A DNA stretch of 64,000 nucleotides from Myxococcales bacterium (GTDB lineage Bacteria > Myxococcota_A > Polyangia > Polyangiales > Polyangiaceae), in NCBI GenBank assembly GCA_016720545.1, contig JADKKK010000002.1:186001-250000 (forward strand). Direction: 5' to 3'. Made by a program: the position numbers and the translations under genes. This document shows, piece after piece, positions 37,342-45,575 of this stretch (position 1 is its first letter; each line of letters opens with the position of its first letter). The notes beneath the pieces are model-generated. The model was not told where the DNA came from and ran no database searches. It worked only from the letters and a program-made list of their open reading frames with translations.

Positions 37342-39423
37342 ATGGCCGAGGAAGACGACCCCGACGACGCGTGGCTCTTCGGCGAGGGGGCGCGGGCCGA
37401 AGCGCCGCGTGCCGGCGTCGCGCGCCGGCTGCTCGAGTCGAGCGCCGCCCTCCGGGACGGGCTCGCCGCCTACGAGACCCGCGAGGGTCAGCTGGCGATG
37501 ATGGACGCGGTCGAGCGCGCCCTGGCGGAGGAACGCCACCTCTTCGTGGAGGCCGGCACCGGCACCGGCAAGACCCTCGCGTACCTCGTCCCCGCGCTCC
37601 TCTCGGGCAAGAAGGTCGTCATCAGCACCGCGACCATCGCGCTCCAGGAGCAGATCTTCTCAAAAGACCTGCCGCTCGCGCGGGCCATCGTCGAGGAGCA
37701 CGGCGTCCCCCTGCGGGCCGCGCTCATGAAGGGCCTCGCGAACTACGTGTGCAAGCGGCGGCTCGGCGAGGCGCTCGGCGCGTCGTCCGCGCCGTCGCTC
37801 CTTCGGCTCGCCGAGTGGGAGCGCACGACCGAGACCGGCGATCGCGCGGAGCTCGGCTTCCTCGCCGAGGGCGACCCGACGTGGTCCCTCGTGAGCTCGT
37901 CGACCGAGACGCGAATAGGTGCAGAGTGCATGCACTTCGACACCTGCCACGTGACGGCGATGCGTCGTGAGGCCGAGCGCGCGAACCTGGTCGTCGTGAG
38001 CCACCACCTGTTCCTCGCGGATCTTGCGCTCCGCGCGGGGCCGCGCGGCGAGTACGCGAGCGCGATCCCGCCGTACGACGCGGTGGTGTTCGACGAGGCG
38101 CACCAGCTCGAGGCCGTCGCCACCGAGTTTTTCGGTGTGCGCGTCACCTCCGCGCGCGTGGACAGCCTGCTCCGCGACGCCGAGGGCGCCCTGCTCTCGA
38201 AGGGCGCCCTCGAGGCCCACCGCCTCGTGGACCAGGGCCGACTCGCCGCGCGCGCCTTCTTCGCGCGTCTCACCCTCGCCGTGGGCGGGGCCTTCGAGCG
38301 CAAGCCCTTCGCGCCGGGCGACGTCGACCCCGAGCTGCTCGCCACCGTCCAACGCCTCGATCTCGCGCTCGCGGGCGTGACGGCGCTCGCGGAGCTCGGC
38401 GAGCGCGACGAGACCCACGAGCTCGTGGCGCGGCGCACCGAGGAGCTCCGGGGCGACCTGCGCGAGGTCCTCCTGGGCGATCGCGGCGCGCGCCTCGCCG
38501 ACGGCACCAGCGGCGCGAGCGGCGCGGGCACGGCGGCCCACGTCGGCCGCGTCGCGTGGGTCGAGGCGAAGGAGCGCTCGGTCGCGGTGGGCGCGAGCCC
38601 GATCGACATGGGCAGCATCCTCCGCCGGGCCCTCTTCGATCGCGTGCCTTCGGTCGTGTGCACGAGCGCGACGCTGGCCACGGCGCACCCGGACGGCGCC
38701 CTCGGCTTCGAGTTCGCGCGCTCGCGCCTCGGGGCGCCACCCGACTCGGAGGGGCTCGTCGTGGAGTCCCCCTTCGACTACGCGGCGAACGCGGCGTTCT
38801 ACGTGCCCCGCGATCTGCCCGAGCCGAACGCGCGCGGGTACGAGGGGAGGGCGACGCAGGTCGTCTTGGAGCTGCTCGACATCACCCGGGGCGGCGCCTT
38901 CGTGTTGTGCACCTCGAACCGAATGATGCGTACGCTCGCGGCGAGCCTCCGCGCGCGGACGCGGCTCCAGGTCCTGCTCCAGGGCGAGGCCCCGAAGAAG
39001 CTTCTCCTCGGGCGATTCCGCGCCTCCGGTGACGCGGTCCTCGTCGCCACCGCGAGCTTCTGGGAGGGCGTCGACGTCCCGGGGGACGCGCTCCGGCTCG
39101 TCGTACTCGACAAGATCCCCTTCGCGGTGCCGAGCGATCCCGTGGTGGTCGCCAGGTCGAAACAGATCGAGGAGGGCGGAGGGAATCCGTTCGTCGAGTA
39201 CTCCATCCCCCACGCCGCCATCTCGCTCAAGCAGGGGTTCGGCCGCCTGATCCGCACCTACACGGACCGCGGCGTCGTGGCCCTGCTCGACCCGCGCGCG
39301 CGCACCAAAGGCTACGGGCGGCGCCTCCTCGCCGGCCTGCCGCCGGCCGTCCGCTGCGACACGCTCGACGACGTGCGCGCCTTCTGGACGCAAGACCGGA
39401 CGCAAGACCTGCGCGTGCGCTGA
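37342..39423 (+). CDS. dinG: DinG/YoaA-type ATP-dependent DNA helicase (XPD-like SF2)
   Basis: 693 residues from ATG 37342 with GGGGA before it. Walker A is AGTGTGKT at 71-78 and the Walker B/DEAH box is DEAH at 251-254. The helicase C-terminal motifs follow (ATASFWEGVDVPG, then GFGRLIRT for motif VI). Cysteines for an iron-sulphur cluster are Cys137 (NYVCKRR), Cys196 and Cys202; I count three rather than the four of E. coli DinG. The family unwinds DNA 5'-3' and helps resolve R-loops and replication conflicts. A TATGAA hexamer lies 8 bases before the ATG. It is a single gene with eno 84 bases downstream. Confidence 0.88.
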   Translation: MAEEDDPDDAWLFGEGARAEAPRAGVARRLLESSAALRDGLAAYETREGQLAMMDAVERALAEERHLFVEAGTGTGKTLAYLVPALLSGKKVVISTATIALQEQIFSKDLPLARAIVEEHGVPLRAALMKGLANYVCKRRLGEALGASSAPSLLRLAEWERTTETGDRAELGFLAEGDPTWSLVSSSTETRIGAECMHFDTCHVTAMRREAERANLVVVSHHLFLADLALRAGPRGEYASAIPPYDAVVFDEAHQLEAVATEFFGVRVTSARVDSLLRDAEGALLSKGALEAHRLVDQGRLAARAFFARLTLAVGGAFERKPFAPGDVDPELLATVQRLDLALAGVTALAELGERDETHELVARRTEELRGDLREVLLGDRGARLADGTSGASGAGTAAHVGRVAWVEAKERSVAVGASPIDMGSILRRALFDRVPSVVCTSATLATAHPDGALGFEFARSRLGAPPDSEGLVVESPFDYAANAAFYVPRDLPEPNARGYEGRATQVVLELLDITRGGAFVLCTSNRMMRTLAASLRARTRLQVLLQGEAPKKLLLGRFRASGDAVLVATASFWEGVDVPGDALRLVVLDKIPFAVPSDPVVVARSKQIEEGGGNPFVEYSIPHAAISLKQGFGRLIRTYTDRGVVALLDPRARTKGYGRRLLAGLPPAVRCDTLDDVRAFWTQDRTQDLRVR

Positions 39424-39428
39424 TGTGC

Positions 39429-39456
39429 TTGCTCCCCTCGCGGGCTCGGTGATTTA
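39429..39456 (+). promoter_or_regulatory. Candidate eno promoter (TTGCTC-16-GATTTA)
   Basis: TTGCTC at 39429-39434 and GATTTA at 39451-39456 (or TTTAGT at 39453) give a plausible sigma-70 pair about 50 bases before eno, in the only AT-richer stretch of the gap. Confidence 0.3.
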
Positions 39457-39507
39457 GTGCGCTTGCGCGGGGCGAGTCTCGTCGCCCGCGACCGTGAAGG
39501 AGCCCCC

Positions 39508-40785
39508 ATGACCGAGATCAATGCCGTCATCGCCCGTGAAATCCTCGACTCCCGTGGGAACCCCACGATCGAGGTCGAGGTCCAGACCGAGAGCGGCCGC
39601 GGCCGCGCCGCCGTCCCGAGCGGTGCCTCTACGGGCGAGCACGAGGCGATCGAGCTGCGCGACGGCGACAAGCAACGGTTCGGCGGGAAGGGCGTGCAGA
39701 AGGCCGTCGAGAACGTGAACCAGGTGCTGGGCCCGTCGGTCCTCGGGCTCGACGCCCTCGACCAGACCGAGGTCGACGCCATCTTGTGCGAGGCCGACGG
39801 CACGCCGAACAAGGGCAACCTCGGCGCGAACGCGATCCTCGGCGTCTCCATGGCGGTCGCGCGCGCCGCGGCCGACGCGCTCGGGCTGCCGCTCTGGCGT
39901 TACCTTGGCGGCGCCAACGCGCGCGTGCTCCCCACGCCGCTCATGAACATCCTGAACGGCGGCGCCCACGCCGACAATGGCCTCGAGATTCAAGAGTTCA
40001 TGATCGTGCCGGTCGGCGCCGCGAGCTTCGCCGAGGCCGTGCGCATGGGCGCCGAGGTGTTCGCGGCCCTCAAGGCCGATCTCAAGGCGCGCGGACAGAC
40101 CACCGCGGTCGGCGACGAGGGCGGCTTCGCCCCGCGCCTCGGCTCCAACGAGGAGGCCCTCCAGTCGGTGCTGAAGGCGATCGAGACCGCCGGCTACCGC
40201 CCGGGAGAGGACATCGCCCTCGCGCTCGACTGCGCGGCCAGCGAGTTCTACGACAAGAAGGCGGGCACCTACACGTTCGACAAGAAGGTCGTCACGGGCG
40301 ACGAGCTCTTGGCGATTTACGCGAGTTTTGTCGAGAAATACCCCCTCGTCTCCATCGAAGACGGCTGCGCCGAGAACGACTGGGACACCTGGAAGAACCT
40401 GACCGATGCGCTCGGCGGGCGGGTGCAGCTCGTGGGCGACGATCTCTTCGTCACGAACACCACGCGGCTCGCCCGCGGCATCGAGGCGCGCATCGCCAAC
40501 TCGATCCTCGTGAAGGTCAACCAGATCGGCACCCTCACCGAGACCCTCGACTCGATCCGCATGGCGACCGACGCGGGCTACCGCAGCATCATCAGCCACC
40601 GCTCGGGCGAGACCGAGGACACGTTCATCGCCGACCTCGCGGTGGCCACCAACGCAGGTCAAATCAAGACCGGGAGCCTCTCGCGGTCCGATCGCGTCGC
40701 GAAGTACAACCAGCTCGTGCGCATCGCGTTCGAGCTCGGCCGCGGCGCGGTGTACGCCGGCAAGGCGCCCTTCAAGCGAGCCTGA
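39508..40785 (+). CDS. eno: Enolase (phosphopyruvate hydratase)
   Basis: 425 residues, full family length. ATG 39508 has GAAGGAG 5 bases before it. The enzyme turns 2-phosphoglycerate into phosphoenolpyruvate in glycolysis. Family marks are EILDSRGNPTIEV at the start, the substrate-closing loop GASTGEHEA, the metal ligands in VSIEDGCAENDW and LVGDDLFVTN, and the enolase signature LVKVNQIGTLTET followed by SHRSGETEDTFIADL. Cytoplasmic, Mg-dependent. Earlier in-frame codons read through the leader and are not used. A weak hairpin follows the stop. Confidence 0.97.
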   Translation: MTEINAVIAREILDSRGNPTIEVEVQTESGRGRAAVPSGASTGEHEAIELRDGDKQRFGGKGVQKAVENVNQVLGPSVLGLDALDQTEVDAILCEADGTPNKGNLGANAILGVSMAVARAAADALGLPLWRYLGGANARVLPTPLMNILNGGAHADNGLEIQEFMIVPVGAASFAEAVRMGAEVFAALKADLKARGQTTAVGDEGGFAPRLGSNEEALQSVLKAIETAGYRPGEDIALALDCAASEFYDKKAGTYTFDKKVVTGDELLAIYASFVEKYPLVSIEDGCAENDWDTWKNLTDALGGRVQLVGDDLFVTNTTRLARGIEARIANSILVKVNQIGTLTETLDSIRMATDAGYRSIISHRSGETEDTFIADLAVATNAGQIKTGSLSRSDRVAKYNQLVRIAFELGRGAVYAGKAPFKRA

Positions 40786-40812
40786 GGCGGGCGCTCGAGC
40801 GCCGCAGCGACA

Positions 40813-40842
40813 CGGGGCGTCGGGCGCTGGCTCGGCGCCCCG
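40813..40842 (+). terminator. Hairpin behind eno (weak)
   Basis: CGGGGCG (40813-40819) pairs with CGCCCCG (40836-40842) across a 16-base loop. No T-run follows. Confidence 0.3.
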
Positions 40843-40938
40843 CGCACATTTCGGTGGTCGCCCGTACGAAGGCGGGGGTCGGCTCGCTCCGCGCCGCGTG
40901 GGAGCGCAACATTCCGCGCCTTGTGGCTCGGCTTCGCG

Positions 40939-40944
40939 TAATTT
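40939..40944 (+). promoter_or_regulatory. -10 box TAATTT 7 nt before ATG 40952
   Basis: TAATTT ends 7 bases before the adenylation-enzyme start. There is no Shine-Dalgarno sequence between them. Confidence 0.45.
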
Positions 40945-40951
40945 CTCGGGC

Positions 40952-42544
40952 ATGGGAACCTTCATCACCGACGCCCTCGAGGCGACGGCTCGCCGACTCC
41001 CCACGAAGCGCGGGATCGTGTGCGGCGACGCCAGCATGACCTTCGCCGAGCTTGACGCGCTCACGAACCAGCTCTCGCAGGCGCTCGTCGCCCTCGGCGG
41101 CAAGAAGGGCGACCGAGTCGGGATCTGTCTCGAGAAGTCGCACACGTACGTCGCGATCCAGTTCGGGGTCTTGAAGGCCGCCGCGGCCTACGTGCCCATC
41201 GACTACGCGTTCCCCGTCGAGCGAAAGCTGCAGATCCTGGAAGACTGCGGCATCCGTGTGCTCTTCACCTCGCGCTCGGTCGCCGACGCCCTGATCGCCG
41301 AGCGCCTGTTCGAGCGCACCGCGGTGGAGCGTGTCGTGCTCCTCGACGACGAGCCGGCGGGCGACGACCGGGTGCGCGGCTTCTCGTTCGTGACGAGCCA
41401 GCCCGCCGCGCGTCAGACGCGGCTCGCCGCGCTCGACGCCGACCTCGCCTACGTCATGTACACCTCGGGCAGCACGGGCAAGCCCAAGGGGGTGATGATC
41501 ACCCACCGCAACATCATGACCTTCATGGAGTGGTGCGACGAGAAGCTCGACGTGCGGGAAGACGACGTGGTCGCGCAGGTCGCGCCCTTCACCTTCGACA
41601 TCTCGGGCCTCGACACCTACAACGCGCTCCGCCAAGGCGCCACGCTGGTGGTGATCAAGAACCAGCTCATGATCAACACGATCCTCGCGGCCGTGCAGGC
41701 CGAGAAGATCACGTTCATGTCGACGGTGCCCACCGTGTTCGGCGCCATCGTCGAGCGGCCGCAGCTCTTCAAGCGCTACGACCTCACGAGCCTGCGCGTG
41801 CTCATCAGCGGCGCGGCGGCGTGCCCGGCGATCTTCATGAAGAAGCTCCACGAGCACCTCCCGAAGGCGCGGCTCGTGAACATCTACGGTCCGACCGAGG
41901 CGACCATCTACTGCACCTACTTCGAGATCGACGCGGACGCGCTCGAGCTCGACAAGCCCGTGAGCATCGGCCAGGCGTTCGAGAACACCGAGGCGTTCGT
42001 GGTGACCGACGACGGCCGCGAGTGCGCGCCCGAGGAGGTGGGCGAGCTCATCTTGCGCGGCACGCACGTGTCGCCGGGCTACTACCAGAACGCCGAGAAG
42101 ACTGCGTTCGCGTTCCGCAATTTCCCGCTCCTGCCGCACCTGAACGAACGCGTGTATTTTACAGGCGATCTCGCGCGCAAGGACGCCGCCGGGGACATCT
42201 TCTTCTTGGGGCGCAAGGATGACATGATCAAGAGCCGCGGCTACCGCATCGAGCTCGCCGAGATCGAGATCGCGCTCTCGCTGCGCGACGCCGAGCTCTC
42301 CGAGTTCTGCGCCGTGGCCGTGCCCGACCCGATGATCGAGAACGAGATCTGGGCGGCCGTGGTGTTCCGTGAGGGGAAATCGCTCACCGAGGCCGAGCTG
42401 CTCGATCACTGCCGCCTGAAGCTCCCCGACTACATGGTCCCGGCTCGCGTCTTCGTGACCGACAAGCTCCCGCAGACGACGAGCGGGAAGGTGAGCCGCC
42501 GCGACATCGTCCAGGCCATCGTCGCGGGGCCCCGGGCGACGTGA
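40952..42544 (+). CDS. Free-standing amino-acid adenylation enzyme (AMP-binding family)
   Basis: 530 residues. Core motifs of the ANL superfamily are all present: A3 YTSGSTGKPKG at 170-180, A5 YGPTE at 312-316, A7 YFTGDL, A8 GRKDDMIKSRGYRIELAEIE and A10 Lys in TTSGKVSRRD. The A4 motif FTFDIS has Asp216, equivalent to the Asp that binds the amino group of amino-acid substrates in NRPS modules, so an amino acid is the likely substrate. It resembles DltA-like or NRPS-type adenylation domains but has no fused carrier, and I see no carrier protein gene or phosphopantetheine site nearby. ATG 40952 follows TAATTT by 7 bases. Product unknown. Confidence 0.85.
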   Translation: MGTFITDALEATARRLPTKRGIVCGDASMTFAELDALTNQLSQALVALGGKKGDRVGICLEKSHTYVAIQFGVLKAAAAYVPIDYAFPVERKLQILEDCGIRVLFTSRSVADALIAERLFERTAVERVVLLDDEPAGDDRVRGFSFVTSQPAARQTRLAALDADLAYVMYTSGSTGKPKGVMITHRNIMTFMEWCDEKLDVREDDVVAQVAPFTFDISGLDTYNALRQGATLVVIKNQLMINTILAAVQAEKITFMSTVPTVFGAIVERPQLFKRYDLTSLRVLISGAAACPAIFMKKLHEHLPKARLVNIYGPTEATIYCTYFEIDADALELDKPVSIGQAFENTEAFVVTDDGRECAPEEVGELILRGTHVSPGYYQNAEKTAFAFRNFPLLPHLNERVYFTGDLARKDAAGDIFFLGRKDDMIKSRGYRIELAEIEIALSLRDAELSEFCAVAVPDPMIENEIWAAVVFREGKSLTEAELLDHCRLKLPDYMVPARVFVTDKLPQTTSGKVSRRDIVQAIVAGPRAT

Positions 42545-42571
42545 CCGCCGAGCCCGAAGAGGCGGCGCGGA

Positions 42572-43348
42572 TCACGGTCGGGCGTCTGCGTCGAGGGCGT
42601 CGAGGGCCAACGCGGGGGGCATGGGCGCGCCCGTGACGGCGCCCATGTAGGCCGCGAGCGCGTCGTCGAGCCGCGCCACGAGCGGAGAAAGCGGCCCGTC
42701 GGGCTCGGGGTCGCAGAGCACCACGGGCGCGGCGCGGGGTAGGGGCGCGCCGAGCACCGCGTGCTCGAGGATCGCGTGGCCGAAGACCAGGACCCGCGCG
42801 CCGCCCAGCTGCGTCTCACCGGCCGCGATCGCGCGGTGGAGGCCTGCCGCGTCCTGCGGCCGCACGGCGAGCAGAGCGCCCCCTTCGTCGAGCATCGCGA
42901 GGACGTCCTGGAGGCGCGTTCGCGCGCCGGGGAGCGCCCCGTGGCGATCGAGGTGCCCCAAGAGCTCCCCGGCCTGCCGCGCGTGGAGCGCAGCCTTCGC
43001 CCTCGGGAACGCGCGGAAGACGAGCGCGTTCATGAGGTCGTGCCACGAGCCCTCCCGCGTAGGCAGGCGCGCGTCGCGCGTGATGCGCACGTCGTAGAGG
43101 GCCGCCCCGTCCGGCGCGGAGCGCGCTCCTCTCGGGCGCCGCGCCGGCAGTGGCGCCTGCGCCTCGAGCTGCGGGCTGCCGCGCAAGAGGGCGTCGAGCT
43201 CTGCCACGGTCGGGAAGGCGTCGCGCTCGGCCAGCGGCGCGGCGACGTGCCGCACGCCGTCGAACACCCACAGCGACGGATCGACGAGCCACCCGCGAGT
43301 CCACGCCGGCGGCGCACCCGCGGGGCCGCGCGCCAGCCGCCCGCTCAT
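42572..43348 (-). CDS. DUF3025-like protein
   Basis: 258 residues from ATG 43348, which overlaps the stop of the preceding lipoprotein gene by 4 bases (ATGA). The motif GSWHDLMNALVFRAFPRAKA matches the DUF3025 family, whose members contain a conserved W-x-D-x-x-N-A-L-V-W/F pattern. A second conserved-looking block is VLVFGHAILEHAVLG. No signal peptide or membrane segment. The biochemical function of the family is not known to me. It is convergent with the adenylation enzyme gene, 27 bases apart. Confidence 0.8.
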   Translation of the reverse strand: MSGRLARGPAGAPPAWTRGWLVDPSLWVFDGVRHVAAPLAERDAFPTVAELDALLRGSPQLEAQAPLPARRPRGARSAPDGAALYDVRITRDARLPTREGSWHDLMNALVFRAFPRAKAALHARQAGELLGHLDRHGALPGARTRLQDVLAMLDEGGALLAVRPQDAAGLHRAIAAGETQLGGARVLVFGHAILEHAVLGAPLPRAAPVVLCDPEPDGPLSPLVARLDDALAAYMGAVTGAPMPPALALDALDADARP

Positions 43349-44007
43349 CGGAGCTTGACGACGGGGCCCTTCACGATGGAGCCGTCGGTGAAGCGGACGA
43401 AGACGCGGACGCCGCCCGCGCGAGGCGCGTCGCGGCTCGACACGTAGAGCTCGAGGCCGTGTCTCCCGGGCTCGAGCGCGGGCAGGTGCCCCTCGGACGC
43501 GTTGAGGCGGCGGCCCCCCTCGTACACCCCCACGCCCAGCGTGTGCTTCCCGAAGCCGCCGAGCTTCGCGACCTCTGGGGGCAGCGCTTCCTTGCCGGTG
43601 AAGGTGTCCGCGGCGAGCTCTCCGTTCGGTTCGCCTTGGTCGTCGGTGGAGGTGAGGAGCACGCCGTCGGCCGGGCCCTCGATGTCGAGATCGAACACGT
43701 GGTCCATCACACCGTCGGGCTCGAAGCTCCCGTCGCCCTCGCCCACCTTGTCGGCGCGGAGGTGGTTGGACGCTTTCTCGAACCTGCGGATGTCACCGGA
43801 CATTTTGGCGTGTGTGGGGGGCGCCGAGCCGCCTCCCACGCCCCCGAAGCTCACCGCGCCGTCGCCCGCGCCTGAGGGAGCCGCCGGGGCCATCGGCGCC
43901 GCCGCGCCGCCGCAGGCGGAGAGCGCGCTGGACGCGCCGGCGATCGCGACGAGCGCGACGCGGGAGGCCACGCTGGGGCGGGGGCGAGGGCGAGGGCGAG
44001 GCAGCAT
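43345..44007 (-). CDS. Lipoprotein of unknown function
   Basis: 220 residues. The N-terminus has an Arg-Pro repeat (MLPRPRPRPRP) before the hydrophobic core, then lipobox ALSAC (Cys32). After a Gly/Ala/Pro linker the mature part is mostly beta (HTLGVGVYEGGRRLNASEGH, GVRVFVRFTDGSIVKGPVV). ATG 44007 is preceded by TAGTCT at 6 bases and has no Shine-Dalgarno sequence. Its stop overlaps the DUF3025-like gene, so the two are co-transcribed. Family not recognised. Confidence 0.75.
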   Translation of the reverse strand: MLPRPRPRPRPSVASRVALVAIAGASSALSACGGAAAPMAPAAPSGAGDGAVSFGGVGGGSAPPTHAKMSGDIRRFEKASNHLRADKVGEGDGSFEPDGVMDHVFDLDIEGPADGVLLTSTDDQGEPNGELAADTFTGKEALPPEVAKLGGFGKHTLGVGVYEGGRRLNASEGHLPALEPGRHGLELYVSSRDAPRAGGVRVFVRFTDGSIVKGPVVKLR

Positions 44008-44013
44008 CCGACG

Positions 44014-44019
44014 AGACTA
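44014..44019 (-). promoter_or_regulatory. -10 box TAGTCT 6 nt before ATG 44007
   Basis: TAGTCT fits the TAnnnT pattern 6 bases before the lipoprotein start, suggesting a leaderless message for the two-gene unit. Confidence 0.4.
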
Positions 44020-44055
44020 TTCCCGAAGGGAGGGGGCGGGCCAGTGGAAGGCGCG

Positions 44056-44325
44056 TCAGCCCGGGCCGGCGTCGCTCACGCTCGGCGTCAGCCCTGGCTC
44101 GGGGGCCGGCTTCGAGGCCTCCGGCGCCACCGCGGGTGCCGGAGCCCCGGGCGGCGCGCCGGCCTCCGGGACGGCCGGCTCCAGGTACTCGGGCGGCGGG
44201 CCCTTCATGGTCGGCGGGGTGAGCGCCGGACCGCAGGCCGTCGCGAGGAGCGAGACCGCCACGAGCGCCGCGAGCGCGCCAGCGACCGCGCCAGCGACCG
44301 AACGGGAGGAGCGTGCAAGGACCAC
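44056..44325 (-). CDS. Small lipoprotein (89 residues)
   Basis: GTG start at 44325 with AGGA about 7 bases before it. The signal peptide ends in LATAC (Cys31); the mature part is 58 residues of Pro/Ala-rich sequence. It lies 48 bases before the next lipoprotein gene in the same direction. It may be a small anchor or spacer protein; no family recognised. Confidence 0.65.
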   Translation of the reverse strand: MVLARSSRSVAGAVAGALAALVAVSLLATACGPALTPPTMKGPPPEYLEPAVPEAGAPPGAPAPAVAPEASKPAPEPGLTPSVSDAGPG

Positions 44326-44367
44326 GCGCCGGTCCTAGCACAGGCCCTGGCCCTCGCTCAGGGAACC

Positions 44368-44395
44368 CGCGAGCGAGCCGCGAGCGAGCCGCGAC
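44368..44395 (+). repeat. 11-base direct repeat CGCGAGCGAGC
   Basis: Two perfect tandem copies and the start of a third lie in the rpsB upstream region, before the promoter. Purpose not evident. Confidence 0.55.
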
Positions 44396-44432
44396 CGGAG
44401 CGAGGAAGGTTTGCCAAGGGTCGCGTGCTCGC

Positions 44433-44460
44433 TTGACACCGCGACGGGCCCGACTAGGGT
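44433..44460 (+). promoter_or_regulatory. rpsB promoter (TTGACA-16-TAGGGT)
   Basis: A perfect -35 TTGACA (44433-44438), a 16-base spacer and TAGGGT (44455-44460) place the transcription start near 44467. This leaves a leader of about 120 bases before rpsB, long enough for regulation by S2 as known in other bacteria, but no specific structure was identified. Confidence 0.6.
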
Positions 44461-44588
44461 GCGCGCCTCTCCCAGAATCCACACGTCCCTCACACACACT
44501 GCCCCGTTCGGTGCATTCCGCGGCGAAAGCCAAAGGTTGCTAGCGGGGAGGAGGGGCGGCGGCAAAACCGAAAAGGACCTTCATCATC

Positions 44589-45434
44589 ATGGCCATGAAC
44601 GCTCAGGGCGTCCCGCAGCTCCGCGTGGACTTCCCGCTCCCCCTCAAGTCCCTCCTCGACGCCGGCGTGCACTTCGGTCACCAGACCAAGCGCTGGAACC
44701 CGAAGATGCGCCCGTTCATCTACGGCGCGCGCAACGGCATCCACATCGTCGACCTCGACCAGACCGCTCGCCTCTTCGCGCGCGCGTTCCACTTCGTCCA
44801 GGAGACCGTGGCCCGCGGCGGGCACCTGCTCTTCATCGGCACGAAGCGCCAGGCCCAGGAGATCGTCCAGGAGGAGGCCCTCCGCTCGGGCTCGTTCTTC
44901 GTGGTCAACCGCTGGCTCGGCGGCACGCTCACGAACTTCCGCACCATCAAGGGCGGCCTCGAGCGCATGCGCCAGCTCGAGCGGATGAAGGAGGACGGCA
45001 CCTACCTCCAGCTCCCGAAGAAGGAGGTCTCGCGCCTCGAGAAGGAGCGCGATCGCCTCGAGAAGTACCTCGGCGGCCTGAAGAACATGGGCGGCCTCCC
45101 GGCGGCGGTGTTCATCATCGACCCGGCGATGGAGACCATCGCGGTGCAAGAGGCGAAGAAGCTCAACATCCCGATCATCGCCATCACCGACACGAACTGC
45201 GATCCGGACCTGGTCGACTACGTGATCCCGGGCAACGACGACGCGATCCGCTCCATCCGCCTCATCACCCAGCGCATCGCCGACGCCGTCGTCGAGGGCA
45301 CGCAGCGCCGCAAGGAGCAGCCGTCCCGCGGTGACGAGGGCGGCCACCGTGGCGGCCCGCAGGCCGAGGTGTTCCGCGGCCGCCGTGGCCCCGCGGCCGA
45401 CGCCGCCCCGCCGGCTGACGCGCCGACCAACTGA
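44589..45434 (+). CDS. rpsB: 30S ribosomal protein S2
   Basis: 281 residues from ATG 44589, with AAAAGGA before it. Family marks are LLDAGVHFGHQTKRWNPKM, FIGTKRQAQEIVQEEA, NRWLGGTLTNFRTI and NIPIIAITDTNCDPDLVDY. It is about 40 residues longer than E. coli S2 because of a Gly/Arg/Pro-rich C-terminal tail. It belongs to the small ribosomal subunit. It is followed by tsf, the common rpsB-tsf order, although pyrH is not next. Confidence 0.97.
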   Translation: MAMNAQGVPQLRVDFPLPLKSLLDAGVHFGHQTKRWNPKMRPFIYGARNGIHIVDLDQTARLFARAFHFVQETVARGGHLLFIGTKRQAQEIVQEEALRSGSFFVVNRWLGGTLTNFRTIKGGLERMRQLERMKEDGTYLQLPKKEVSRLEKERDRLEKYLGGLKNMGGLPAAVFIIDPAMETIAVQEAKKLNIPIIAITDTNCDPDLVDYVIPGNDDAIRSIRLITQRIADAVVEGTQRRKEQPSRGDEGGHRGGPQAEVFRGRRGPAADAAPPADAPTN

Positions 45435-45494
45435 GCGCCGCGCGACGGACGAGCCAGCGCTCGCGCTCGCTCACTCGCCGCGCCACGAACGAGG

Positions 45495-45524
45495 GGGGCG
45501 CCCGGCCATCGGCCCGAGCGCCCT
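45495..45524 (+). terminator. Possible attenuator between rpsB and tsf
   Basis: GGGCGC (45496-45501) pairs with GCGCCC (45518-45523), followed by TTCTCCCATTGTTTCC. It could partly terminate rpsB transcripts before tsf. Weak. Confidence 0.25.
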
Positions 45525-45575
45525 TCTCCCATTGTTTCCACTGCTTACGAAGACAACAGAGACCGAGGTACCGTC

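Noticed and set aside
44326..44588. A riboswitch or structured S2 leader
   Set aside because: The leader is long enough but I could not identify any conserved element by eye.
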